Assembly (NCBI GenBank): GCA_014526335.1
Contig: JACTAT010000061.1
Span: 1-64,000 of the forward strand
Source of the DNA: Chrysaora quinquecirrha
Taxonomy: Eukaryota > Cnidaria > Scyphozoa > Semaeostomeae > Pelagiidae
Direction: 5' to 3'
DNA: 64,000 nt
Part shown: positions 34,201-44,388 of the stretch, one piece after another
How positions within the stretch are numbered: the first letter of the stretch is position 1
How the letters are laid out: every line of letters starts with the position of its first letter
Notes under the pieces: model-generated
Told to the model about the DNA's origin: nothing
What the model saw: the letters and a program-made list of their open reading frames with translations, nothing else
Database searches by the model: none
Program-made: the position numbers and the translations under genes

Positions 34201-37200
34201 TTACTTGAAGAACACATCTGTATATCTCAGGCCTCGTATTTTCGACGATTTAAAATCCAAACAGTGCATGCGCGGCATGCAGAACTTATCAAAGCTGACA
34301 ACGCCACACATTGTCTAATTGATGAATTTCATAAAGCTCTGACAATTCAATGTTCTCCGAAAATATATTCAAACTTATCGAGGCTGTTTCTGATACCGTG
34401 TTAGACATGATAATCACCGCTTATCATGACAAGCCTTTGAATGTTCTCCGTTTTGTAACCTTTGGAAAACCCCAATATTGTTTGTGTTGTGTGAACATGG
34501 CTGTTCGTGTATTACACTCAACTTCCATCCTTTTACTTGACACATGTGAATTCCTAAATGATACATTTTGTCAACGACGGATCGTTAGTTTCTGCTTGTG
34601 TGGAAAATGGAAAACTTAAAAACCGAATTTATGAGGGAAATTTCATTATTTAATTCCTCTGACAGTATTTGCTATGTTAATGTATTTTGCTGGGTCGGTG
34701 TCAAAGAACATGGTCCGGTTTTTAGCTGAAATTGCACTTGTCAATCCGAAAACATTTTGTGATTGTTCGCAGTGATTAGCGATGCCTTCGAGTCGCTTAT
34801 TCAAACATTAAATCGAAAGACTTACTTGCCATAGCTGAAAGACTCATTTTTAGGTGATTGTTTTTTGTCGGAAACGAGCAAAGTTTTCATAAAGTGCGTC
34901 GTAATTGTACATCATGGCTTGGAACGCTATACACTACGCCTTAGAGTATATAAAGACTTTCAATGAAGGCGATGAGGTTGTTATTGACAGTTTCATACTT
35001 TTTAAAAAAAATCCTAGCTCAAGGCCTAATTCTATTAAAGAAACCAAGAGACAAGAAAGCAGAATTAAGATGGCAAAGCAGTTGAGAATTTTTCAGTACT
35101 TGGGCTCCGCTGCTTAGAATCTGTTATCAGATTTTCAGACCTCCATATGTTAAACAATGAAGATATCTTACATATGTCAAGCGTTCTTTGTGAATCTGCT
35201 TTTATTAGTGTGTGTACAACTACCATGGTTAAAGTTTCTAGCACCGAAAGGCAATTTTCCTTGTAAAAAGTGTACGGTATTTTAGTAAAAACTAAAGGAT
35301 TTCCAAGAGATTTCCATGAAACAATAGGATTTCAAGCAAAGGCGTACGAGATTTCCAAGGAGAAAATGAGACTGATTCCACTAAAATCGAGAAATCTTTG
35401 AGAATTTCCTTTTTTGCCTTGTAATTTTGTTTTATCAAGTTTGACTATGCATTCAGCGGTAGAGGTATATCTTCTCTGAAATCTGCGATTTTTAATTTTC
35501 TAGGAAAGAGCTGAGAATGATTTGAAGATAAATATAGATGAATTAGAAGAAAGACTAAGGTAGCTACACTCATTAATTGATTTCTCCACAATTGTCGTTA
35601 CATACACAATGAAGTCTCTTCTCCCGTTTTGAATTTTTGTGTCTCGGCTAAGCTGAGCCTTCCTCAGCACCATACATATTTGTATATATTTCTAATGAAT
35701 GGTGAACACCAGGATATACTTTTCCTGAAGTGGCATACCACAATAGATGGGATTCGAACCTGGATTGCATGAACAGAGAGCCAACAACGTATCGACAGAG
35801 CTTTAGAGCTCAATTTCAAATAATTCAATGGGTTTTTTAGAGGAAATACGGCGCATCAGTCAGCTTCAAACCATACTATCAGCGCCATCTATATGGGTTA
35901 AAATAGTTTCAAAGACACTTGTCTGTTTCTAATTTATCTTCATAATGTTCTATAGTGTTTTCTTGTCGTGTTTAATCTCCAGGTATCGTGAGCAAGATGT
36001 ATCGTCTCAAGGCCGAGAAATCAAGAGCTTGTCTAAGCAAACGAGATCACTAGAAGACGAATTGGCTGCCGTATCAAGGAATCGGGACTCGGTTATCAAC
36101 GAAAACAAACGACTGCAGAGTGATCTGGCGACAATGACCGAAGAGAACCAGGTATGAAAAGCGTCGTTTCCTTTTTGAAGAGCCTCTTAATGCATGTTCC
36201 CGCAAGTGTTTCAAATGTTTCAATTCAAACTTTGGAAGGGTGGCTGTACACTCATAATGAAAAGAGTATTTCACGGCCTTTTCGCCCGTCCATTTTCGTA
36301 TGAATAAATTGAGGACCCCCTGGTTTAAGCGTCCAGGTTGTTTTGGGGGGAATTACTGCAGAAATTGTCATCTTCCAAAACCTGAATAGAAATGAACAAA
36401 ATTTCCAAATGACAGTTACTTCTCTACCGTAAATCCTCGTATTGGCCCCATCAAATAAGCCCTCCCCTTAAGTTTGCCCCCCACTGTAACGCAAGAAATT
36501 GATAATAAGCCCCCCTCGTATGAGCTCCCACCCATGACATGTTGGTGTTAGCCTTTTGAGTCCATTTTGGTATTTATTGAGTTATGACAGAAAATGCATT
36601 CTCTAAGTCGATGATAAATCATGCTTTTGTGAAAAACTTTAGAAGCCCCCCTCGTTTAAGCCCCAACCTCGAATAAGCCCCCTCCAAAATAATGAAAAAT
36701 AATTAAGCCCCAAGTAAGGCTAATTCGAGGGTTTGGAGAATTTGAGCGGCAAAACCCACCTATATGGCAGTATGGGAGGCAATACCCGTACCCAAAATAT
36801 ACTGTAATAAAGTACTTCCCGGGGTTCTTTTGAATGCTTTACCTTTTTCCGATTATAAGGCTATGGCAAAACGATCGAACATTGTTGGTCGTACATTCGA
36901 GATTTAATGGCCAAACAAAATGTTTGACCGTTTGGCCACGTCCAAAACAACGCTAGTCCAACATTTTTTGTTTGCGTCATAACATCACGCCACAGGTTTT
37001 GCTTCTTTTGCTTGTCAAACAATGTTTTTGGACGTGGCCAAACAGTCAAACATTTGTTGTGAAGCTAATTTCAAATGTTGGGCCAACAATGTTTGATCGT
37101 TTGGCCAGGGCCTACTAACACACCAGTGAAATGAAGTATAAAATACAACAGTATCAAATAAAGGTGCTTGTTATGATCTTCAGTCATAGTTTTTCGTGAT

Positions 37201-40200
37201 TTTTATTGATTTTTTGTGGTTTTAGTGATTTTGAATGATGGCATGCTTTTATTTGCAGGACCAAGAAAAGAACGACCTCCTGATGCAATATCAGACATTG
37301 AGCAATCGAGCAGAGCTTCTTGAAACAAACGTACAACAAACGACGGGGGAAGCATCGGCTTATCGTAAGGAAATTCTCCAGAAGGAACAGGTAGCTTTAT
37401 TGTTTATGCATGTTTGGGGACCGGTTGTCCTCTTTATTTTCGACAATTACTATTTTCTTGACATACCACTGGATGAAAACGGGATGTTTTTGTCCCAAGT
37501 TGGGAATTTATGCTTTCCTGTTTTGAATAAATCCACCCCTTCTTTCCCATTTAAGAGCGATTGAGTGCAAACTGTGCCAACATGTTGGCCAATATCACCG
37601 CCAACGGTTGTTGGCCACGTCTCAGTCGCTAGACCTATAAACTGTCGAGACCTTGGGCTGTAGCCTGAAGCCCGGTTTCCATATAATCTTTTCGATCTTT
37701 TGGATGGCTCTCAATGACACCAGCGATCTTCTGGAAACACGCATGAGCGATGCTAGCGATCACCACGATAAGGATCACTGAAAAAGAAACTCGCTGTCTT
37801 CGCTGATTGCTGGAGTCCTTCACAGTTATTCAACGATTGCAACGATTATATGGAAAACTGGCTTGAATAAAATGGGGGTTGTATCAGCTTGGCTTTACGT
37901 TGTGATTGAGTCTTTGCTTCTAGGATGTGAGTCGCTACAGTGATCGGTGTCGGCGATTAGAGGAGGAAGTGGAGCAGTACATCGCAGCACAAGATGCATA
38001 CGAGCAACAGCTATCATCAATGGCCAAGTCATTGAGTAATATGGAAGAACAGCTGAGACAGGCAAACCAAGAAAAGGTTTTGTATCTATTTGAATCATTG
38101 TCACCTCCGATGTCTGAGGTCTAGGTCTGAATTGTTTTTCCATAATACACTTTTTTTTAATAAGAAACTGGTCTTTCGGTCCAGCCCTCGAAGTTGCTTA
38201 ACGTATCTGGTCTTTTAGCCCTCACAGAATGACTGGGTACCCCCTAAAACTCTTTAGTTGACCCCTTTCATGCTGTTGAATGAAATTGACAAGTATGCAA
38301 TGATGTGTTGTTTTAAGAAAGCTATTTCAACCAAAAATTTGAGCAAATCTCAGCCCTTAGTTGCTTATTGACCAGTTGCTAATTAAAAAAAGTGTATTTT
38401 TGAAGATATGTAGTGATTTTTCTTCCATTTTTGTATATAAATGTGTAAAATATGTCTCCACAATTCAAAGTAGAAGCCGCTATTGATAGAAGCCCAAAAA
38501 ACTTTCCAAAATATAGAAGCGAAGGGTGAATGTGAAATGGTGTATTTAGCGTCATTAGCTAGTATCTTAGTAGTAGATCAACTAAGCGAGACCTCAACCT
38601 TGGCTGTAACGCTACAGTAGCTGGGGCTAGACCCCGACCTCGCTGAGCTTCTGACGCCACGAGCCAGCTAGACTGGACCACGACGCCACAGCACCTTCAG
38701 ACCCCGACGCCACAGCACCTTCAAACCACTTCGCCACAGCACCTTCAAACCACGACGCCACAGCACCTTCAGACCCCGACTCCACAGCACCTTCAAACCA
38801 CTTCGCCACAGCACCTTCAAACCACGACGCCACAGCACCTTCAGACCCCGACTCCACAGCACCTTCAAACCACGACGCCACAGCACCTTCAAACCACGAC
38901 GCCACAGCACCTTCAAACCACTTCGCCACAGCACCTTCAAACCACGACGCCACAGCACCTTCAGACCCCGACTCCACAGCACCTTCAAACCACGACGCCA
39001 CAGCACCTTCAAACCACGACGCCACAGCACCTTCAAACCACTTCGCCACAGCACCTTCAAACCACGACTCCACAGCACCTTCAAACCACGACGCCACAGC
39101 ACCTTCAAAGCTGTGGTTTCTATTCGAGAAAATACGGTTTGTGGATTTATGCCGAAGGGGATCAAAAGTTTTATAAAATATTTGCTTGTTAAAAGTTGTC
39201 CGTTCCTTGTTAATTTATCGTGTGTTTTTTTGTCTTACAGGAGATGATGCAGCAAGATTTAACAGCCGTTCGAGATCTTTGCGTTAAACTTGACCAAGCA
39301 CGGGAGTCTCTCACAAAGCAACTAGCAACAAGATCTGAAGATGAAACACAGGTTTGTCAATAGATTTTTCTCAACATCTGGGGTCATTGATGTCAAATTT
39401 ATCGTTTCAGTTTACACGTTTTTCATTCTACGTCTTTTCCGCAGCATTAATTTCATAGTTTTTCTACTACAGCTTCAGAGTGTCATAAACGAGGCAAAGA
39501 ATGAGACCGAGACACTCCGAAGACAGGTAAAAAAAATATGGTTTATCACATTGTTTCAACTGATATAAACGCTTCTTTTTATAATGAACCTACCTCAAGG
39601 CCTAATTCTTAAAGTTCCTTATTTTTGGAACTCTTTTGAGGCAATTGTAGTTCCAAAAATTCCTTAATAGTTCCTTAATTTTAACTGCACATACAGTTGT
39701 CATAATAGTAATGGAGAGTCAATGACATGTAAGCAAAGCTCGAGACTACTTAAGGAAACATTTGATACATGCGTAACTTACAATTTATGTGATTTTCGAC
39801 TGCAAATGAATGGAACCGGCTTTCTAATTCTTAATTATCTGCAGTGATATAAACATTCACCATTGAAAACGTTCCTTAATGATTTTCTCTTTAGTAGTAT
39901 ATGTTCTTTAAATTTTCGGGCCTTCTACATGTAGGTTCCTTATAAAGTGGTTCTTTATAGAAAAAAGCGTTGTGGTTAACTGATTAACAATTGTCTTCTT
40001 AATCATCTTGTTTGTTCTTAGTTCCTGCAGGAGAGAGACACAGTGACGTCACTGGAAAACATTATTTCTTCAAACCGAGAAAAGGTAAGTTCGAAATTCT
40101 CATCAAGCTATCACATAGATGAATATTTTATTTTGTTCATTTCAGTTGTAGACATTCTCGATTAGCGAATCAACATGAAGTATGCATGACCATGGACCAT

Positions 40201-43200
40201 GTGATGAAACCAACGTTGCCTGACTATATTTGTGAATGAAAAAATGAAATTGGTATTCAGATTCGAGAAATAAACCTTTTCAAAGAGGCCTGGGTCGGGT
40301 GCGTCATTTTCTGGAAAATTGTAGACCTTTCCAGTAAGGGAATGCTCTCTGTTTGCAACGATTGAAATTACGACCGTTTTAGGAGAGGTAGTTCAGCAAA
40401 TTTTGCTCCCCTCCGCCCCATCAGCAGTCCACATGGAAAATAAAGTTGGACGTAATGTTGCGTGTAGTGTTGGCGACGTATGATCAAGGTTTAAGTAATC
40501 TACTTTACCTTTAGAAGACATGGTACTTCACAGGCTCTCCCCTAGGATGTATAAACACTGATTTCTGAGATTAACTTGCAGCAATTTTACGAACAACGAA
40601 CCCATGAAGAAACCTTGTCTGAACTGGAACGACTGCAAGCCTCGTTATCAAAAGTAGAAAGAGATAGGTAAGTATTTTGTGTTTAAAGAAATTTTGAAAG
40701 CGGAAGAGGGAAAAATGTTTTACAGCGATCACAGTCCGGAAAGCTGTCCAGGAGCTTTTTCCTTCTACTTCTCCTCCCCACTGCAGACACTGCGCGCAGG
40801 CTAGGCCTGTGCTGGCCGTAGTTACGGCTCACATTTTCTTTTCTCTTCTTACTTCTGATATTCATAATACCACTTTACCCCGAATCTCGCGAGAAATAGT
40901 AGACTTTGAACTAATTTATCGCAACCGACCTATCGACATAAGCGCTCTGGCAACTAGTTCCTTTTTGACGGCAACTGGTCGGTGCATACTTCCAGAATTT
41001 GTGTGTTCTGCTTTAAGGATTAGTTGGCAACTGATTTCCCTCAGTTGCAGTCGACCCCGATCAGCTGTATACTAAGTTCTTACTAGTTGTTGACAGTTCG
41101 ACATCCGTTAGCAGTTACAACTAGCTGGCTTCAGATTTGTGGTATCGTAGGTCGACGTACGCCTAGCTTTATGGGCTCTGTTCCATGGCTGTGTTCCATG
41201 GATGTGTTATGACCCTTTACTACGAATTACATAAATCCTTTTCGATATTTTGCACAGAGACCTGAAGGATTCTGAAGTAAAATCTCTCCGAAAGACAGCG
41301 GAAAAGCTAAGAGAAGAAGTTGAACATCTAAGAAAACAATTGACATCAGAGAAATATGAGAGGTAATAACTCCTTGTTATATTTTATAACTATTTCTAAC
41401 AACTTATATCCAAGTCAAATCGAGCCAGATTGCTAAGGGAGGCAAACGATTGGCTTTTGAGGCTCTATTAAATTGCAAGAAAAGTTGAGCTTTCTGACAT
41501 TATCGGCCACAAGAACGATTTCTACTTCAGTTAATAAGAGAGGCTCGGCTCAAACCTCAGACACCAAGGGAAATTTTAAGCTGGATGCAGCATCAGGTCA
41601 CCCCTATGAAGATGCTATGAAGATGCAATGTTGCTTTTTTGAAAACATTGAAAATTCCAATGCCATTCCATCATCAGCCACTGGAACGATTTCTAGAGCA
41701 GTCAGCAAGGGGAGGGTCAGTCGAGACCTCAGTCACCAAGGGAAATGTTAAGCTGGGTCGGCATCAGGTCGCAGCTACGAAGATGCCATTTTGCTTTTTT
41801 GAAAACATAAGACAATTCCAATGCCATTCCATCATCAACCACTGGAACGATTAGCCAAAGAGGCTCCATTCAGATCACAGGTACCAAGGTAAATGTGAGT
41901 CGGGTGCGGCATGAGATTACAAATATGAAGATGCTATTTAACTTTTTTAGCACTAATTGGTAACGACATAATTGATAATTTCAATGCCTTTCTATAAGAA
42001 ATGGTTGTCGTCTCCAAGTTTACCATTAACTGTCATTTACTGTAACTTTTCACATGAAGCTTGCTTATTTTCACGTCGCGATGAAAGCTAGGACAATTTA
42101 AATACTTCTTTTTCCTTCTGCAAGAGAAAGGCAGGCCCAAGAACTTCGACGGAAAGTTAATTCACCAATAACAACTGCAATAGCAAGTAAGTGAGCTTTT
42201 TTGAAGTGTTAAGCGATCTTCATGTTATCATCTTTCCCTGATCCTGATAAGTGTATGGGTGGTTTAAAATTTTTGTAAAAAGAAATTGGAAGCAATTAGA
42301 CTCGATTTCACCGAATGTAATATGTAGATAGCGAAAAATTTAACCCGAACATTAAGCCTATAATAACTGTTTACGGGGCAATACCAGAAAATATTAACCC
42401 AAAGCCATCAGTACAAAACCGAGCTTGCGCGGTTTTCTAAAGAAGCTGAGGGTTAATATTTTCGGTAGTGCCCAAAAGAAACAGTTATTATATGGTTTAT
42501 TACCATATGGTCTGGGCATACCGGGCATGGTCATGACCCCAAAACTTGTATCCTGTTTGAAGCTATTACCAGGAAGCCATTCGGTGCTGCCATCTAAATC
42601 TAACAATTTCGAACGTTTGACGGAATAATAATGCGGATAATAATGCCGTATCAATACGTCGAATTCGAACGTTTTCAGCCAATCAGATTGCTTAACAGAG
42701 TTGCTGCCCTGACAATAGTGTAATAATAATCCTATAATAATTTCTCTCTGTAGATGATGTGAAATCACAAAGTATTCTGAAAGATAAATCAAGCAAAACT
42801 GATTACTACTCTTCGATGCGAAATTACAATTCATCATCTGATAGAAGCAGTCTGTCACCTCCGCCATCTCCTGTCAGACCTGCAGCTAGCGACATCCTTT
42901 CACCAATAAGAGGCAGATTACAGGTAAGGATATCTTTTTTAGTAAGGATATATCGACCCATATAATCACAAGGAACTAGGTTCGAACCAGGAAGTCTCAG
43001 GTTCGAACCGCAACTGAAGCCAGTGAAACAATTGTGCTAGGCTGCTCCTTCTTCAGTGAGAAGTAAACTTCAGCTCAGGATCTTGTTTCTAGTAAAACGT
43101 AGATCCGTACCAGCACTGAATTAAGGTTTGAGTCTAGAGGTCTCAGGTTCGAACCGTAGCTGCGGCCAGTGAAGCAACTGTTGTAGCCTAGTCTTTCTGC

Positions 43201-43494
43201 AGTGAGAAGAAGACTTAAGGTCAAGATCGTGTTGCTATTACAAAACAGGTTCCTATAATCATCAGGTTATGGTTCGAATCCAGAAATCTCAGGTTCGAAA
43301 CCAAGGTGAGGGCAGTATGGCAATTTCGGAAATATGCCCTCCATATATACTCTCCTTATATAAGCAAATTATAGGTAAGGGTACCCTTTATATCGAGGCA
43401 TTATACCATAAAGGTGATTAAATACATTTGACTGATTCTCTTTTTTCTCTTGTAGGACTATTCTTCTGATGTGACGTCAGATAGTGGACGGTAG
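28296..43494 (+). CDS. CEP135: CEP135 (centrosomal protein of 135 kDa, Bld10) C-terminal half, 17 exons
   Basis: Exons: 28296-28358, 29235-29405, 30557-30634, 31278-31545, 32249-32403, 35504-35559, 35983-36151, 37259-37390, 37924-38076, 39241-39351, 39473-39526, 40022-40084, 40582-40667, 41258-41362, 42125-42186, 42754-42923 and 43456-43494 (TAG). All are GT-AG with matching phases, about 645 residues. Nearly all of it is coiled coil. Diagnostic matches to vertebrate CEP135 are IQSNVRNLTTEKENI, NENKRLQSDLATMTEENQ, AYEQQLSSMAKSLSNMEEQL, LTAVRDLCVKLDQ and SEKYERERQAQELRR, and the paralogue TSGA10 fits less well. CEP135 is a structural centriole cartwheel and microtubule-binding protein. The tail (SPPPSPVRP, DYSSDVTSDSGR) is serine-rich and disordered. 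Family members have roughly 550 more N-terminal residues; those exons are not visible upstream. Introns carry family B fold-back elements, MITEs and satellites. Confidence 0.9.
28621..29184. mobile_element. Fold-back element, family B, copy 3
   Basis: The left end AGGCCTTGGCCAAACGACG and the right end TTTGATCGTTTTCCCAGGGCCC are inverted. Two AAACATTG-rich blocks (28,621-28,790 and 28,960-29,184) flank about 170 bp of unrelated sequence, so another insertion may sit in the middle. It fills most of a CEP135 intron and ends 50 bp before the second visible exon. Confidence 0.55.
29484..29757. mobile_element. Fold-back element, family B, copy 4
   Basis: The left end TAGGCCTTGGCCAAATGATC and the right end TATTGTTTTGCCAGGGCCATA are inverted repeats with AAACATTG and CAATGTTT motifs between them. 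It lies in a CEP135 intron, 78 bp after an exon. Confidence 0.6.
31826..32205. mobile_element. Inverted pair of tRNA-derived SINE-like units
   Basis: On the minus strand, TAGCTAAGTGG (A-box like, about 31,886-31,896) is followed by GGTTCGAATCC (B-box, about 31,842-31,852). On the plus strand, TAGCCCAGTGG (about 32,128) is followed by GGTGCGAATCCC (about 32,171). The two arms of about 165 bp match each other head-on around a spacer near 32,005-32,025. A third unit lies at 35,625-35,820. The heads are too diverged to be functional tRNA genes. Confidence 0.6.
32500..32726. mobile_element. Fold-back element, family B, copy 5
   Basis: The left end TAAGCCCTGGTCTAATGATC and the right end TTTGGTCGTTTGGTAAAGATC are inverted repeats, with CAAACATTTG motifs between them. 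It is in a CEP135 intron and diverged more than copy 6. Confidence 0.55.
32813..33070. mobile_element. Fold-back element with GCTAAACTAG ends
   Basis: GCTAAACTAGGAGACATGTT on the left faces AGACATATCTTCTAGTTTAGC on the right, and GCGCGTAACATT faces CAATGTTGCGCG. A related partial copy begins near 44,664 (CTACACTAGGAGACATGTCG) with the same GTGTCTCC(C/T)AGGGTGGC block. It is probably a non-autonomous DNA transposon. Confidence 0.55.
33080..35460. other. Large CEP135 intron interior without recognised gene
   Basis: This is most of a 3.1-kb intron (32,404-35,503). Several open frames of 60-107 codons exist on both strands, for example at 33,618-33,941 and 34,905-35,117 plus. None has a recognisable domain, and similar words (GAGATTTC-CAAG-type) recur near 35,290-35,400. 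I regard it as repeat-derived, unassigned sequence. Confidence 0.3.
35625..35820 (-). mobile_element. tRNA-derived SINE-like unit
   Basis: On the minus strand, GAGCTCTAAAGCTCTGTCGA is followed by GGTTCGAATCCCATC, the B-box region, and then GAGGAAGGCTCAGCTTAGCC. The layout matches the arms at 31,826-32,205. It lies in the CEP135 intron between the sixth and seventh visible exons. Confidence 0.5.
36426..36736. mobile_element. Fold-back element with AAATCCTCG/CGAGGGTTT ends
   Basis: The left end ACCGTAAATCCTCGTATTGGC and the right end GGCTAATTCGAGGGTTTGG are inverted repeats. The interior is a run of TAAGCCCCC-type words in one orientation. It lies in a CEP135 intron and no coding content is seen. 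Confidence 0.5.
36856..37114. mobile_element. Fold-back element, family B, copy 6 (best preserved)
   Basis: The left end TAAGGCTATGGCAAAACGATC and the right end GATCGTTTGGCCAGGGCCTA are inverted. Inside, AAAATGTTTGACCGTTTGGCC faces GGCCAAACAGTCAAACATTT, so the element folds at two levels. It lies in a CEP135 intron. Confidence 0.65.
38148..38394. mobile_element. TA-flanked MITE, family A, copy 6
   Basis: CACTTTTTTTTAATAAGAAAC and GCTAATTAAAAAAAGTG are inverted ends flanked by TA on both sides. The interior (CCAGCCCTCGAAGTTGC, AGCCCTCACAGAATG) is the reverse complement of the interior of the copy at 47,217-47,451, so these two form one subfamily. It lies in a CEP135 intron. Confidence 0.72.
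38524..38620 (+). repeat. Dispersed repeat, copy 2
   Basis: This is the partner of 383-473. It begins GGGTGAATGTGAAATGGTG and ends near GCTGTAACGCTACAG, directly before the 24-bp minisatellite region. Confidence 0.45.
38681..39109. repeat. 24-bp minisatellite, about 18 copies, in a CEP135 intron
   Basis: The unit of 24 bp contains GCCACAGCACCTTCA followed by AACCACGAC or variants (GACCCCGAC, AACCACTTC). Because 24 is a multiple of three and the unit is stop-free on the minus strand, two minus frames stay open as eight-residue repeats. The exons of CEP135 on either side are on the plus strand and unaffected. Variant units alternate in a repeating higher-order pattern (38,777-38,900 resembles 38,897-39,020). 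Confidence 0.9.
39568..39971. mobile_element. MITE, family A, copy 7 (diverged ends)
   Basis: AACGCTTCTTTTTATAATGAACC and GGTTCTTTATAGAAAAAAGCGTT are inverted ends. TA precedes the left end, but the right flank is GT. The right-hand part (CCTTCTACATGTAGGTTCC) is the reverse complement of the fragment at 18,255. It fills the intron between two CEP135 exons (39,526 and 40,022). Confidence 0.6.
41500..41950. repeat. Tandem repeat of about 165 bp, 2.6 copies
   Basis: The landmarks GAACGATT, CACCAAGGGAAAT and CATCAGGTC, and the word GAAGATGC, recur with spacings of about 171 and 159 bp. The array occupies the CEP135 intron 41,363-42,124. Open frames across it merely follow the repeat. Confidence 0.65.
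42357..42495. repeat. Fold-back sequence
   Basis: AATAACTGTTTACGGGGCAA and TACCAGAAAATATTAACCC on the left pair with GGGTTAATATTTTCGGTA and AGTGCCCAAAAGAAACAG on the right. It is in the CEP135 intron 42,187-42,753. Confidence 0.55.
42975..43320. repeat. Tandem repeat of about 148 bp with GGTTCGAACC words
   Basis: TCTCAGGTTCGAAC recurs at about 42,994, 43,143 and 43,290, followed each time by CAGTGAA(A/G)CAA-type sequence and CAGTGAGAAG. The GGTTCGAA words resemble a tRNA B-box, but no acceptor stem or A-box is present. The array is in the last CEP135 intron. Confidence 0.55.
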
Positions 43495-44388
43495 CACCAG
43501 ACTTTTTAGCATTTTTCTAAATGGCGGAATCTTCAGTAAGTAATATAAACCATATATTAAATCACCAACATGTGCGGTTGCATATGTTCAAATGGCTTTT
43601 TGGATGCCGTTCAAAATTACTTGAAACGTTGATAGTTTCAAAACCCGAAGAATACATAAGGAGTTGAATCTTGGCCAGATAGAGAGAAAAGAAAGGAGGT
43701 AAATCCTGGCCAATCAGGTGATCATGCATATAACTGTTTTTAAATTTTTTCTGCCCAAATCTTGACGCGAAAATTTCTTTTATGTACATTTCCATAAAAA
43801 TTCCCATAATGATTCTTGTCGCATTGTACCTAATGTATTTTTTTAAAAGACATGTCCTGCAAAGCACGTAAAAGTCAATAGAATAGACAATAGTACCTTT
43901 TTTCAAATAAGGTGACTTTTTAAATTATTGGAACTTTTTTGACACAAAACACACAGTGCCTTGATTTTTGCTCAAGGTCTTGAGTATTTTTAAATGTAGA
44001 TAATACAGTATATATCCATCATTACGAAAATTTCATATAAACGTTTTTTCATAAGAACACTTGGCTTGAATTTCAGCCTGCTTGTGTCTTATATCTTTGA
44101 AGCGCTTTTTCATCAACTGATCACCCTTACCTCCTCTTCAAAAAAATGTTAAATGCTTCGGGCAAGGGTTTCGTGCTGTAGAACTTTGCTTTCAGAAGAC
44201 GAAAACACTTTTTAAAAGGCAGAATTTTTTATGATTCCGCCTTTATCTAGTGTTTCTGTCTGTTTCTGACGCTTATACTCTGATGAGTGTCAGAGGAAAA
44301 AAGCTTTTGCAAATTTGGCGATATTCAGATGGCTTCAAGATATCTACTGCATTTGTAAAACTCGAATTTTCTGCTATTTTTTTATATT

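Noticed and set aside
33618..35117. Small plus-strand frames in the large CEP135 intron (33,618-33,941 and 34,905-35,117)
   Set aside because: No domain, no conserved partner, and surrounding sequence is repeat-like, so I could not support a gene.
38681..39109. CRISPR array
   Set aside because: The 24-bp units are directly contiguous without unique spacers, no cas gene is present, and the context is an animal intron.
38627..39165. Two minus-strand frames of 156 and 165 codons with eight-residue repeats
   Set aside because: They follow the 24-bp minisatellite and lie within a plus-strand CEP135 intron, with no domain and no splice support.
42975..43320. tRNA genes suggested by repeated GGTTCGAACC
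   Set aside because: No cloverleaf, A-box or acceptor stem can be built; the words recur in a 148-bp tandem repeat.
28296..43494. Naming the coiled-coil gene TSGA10
   Set aside because: TSGA10 and CEP135 are related, but several segments (NRAE, AYEQQLSSMAKSLSNMEEQL, SEKYERER) fit CEP135 better, and invertebrates generally carry CEP135.
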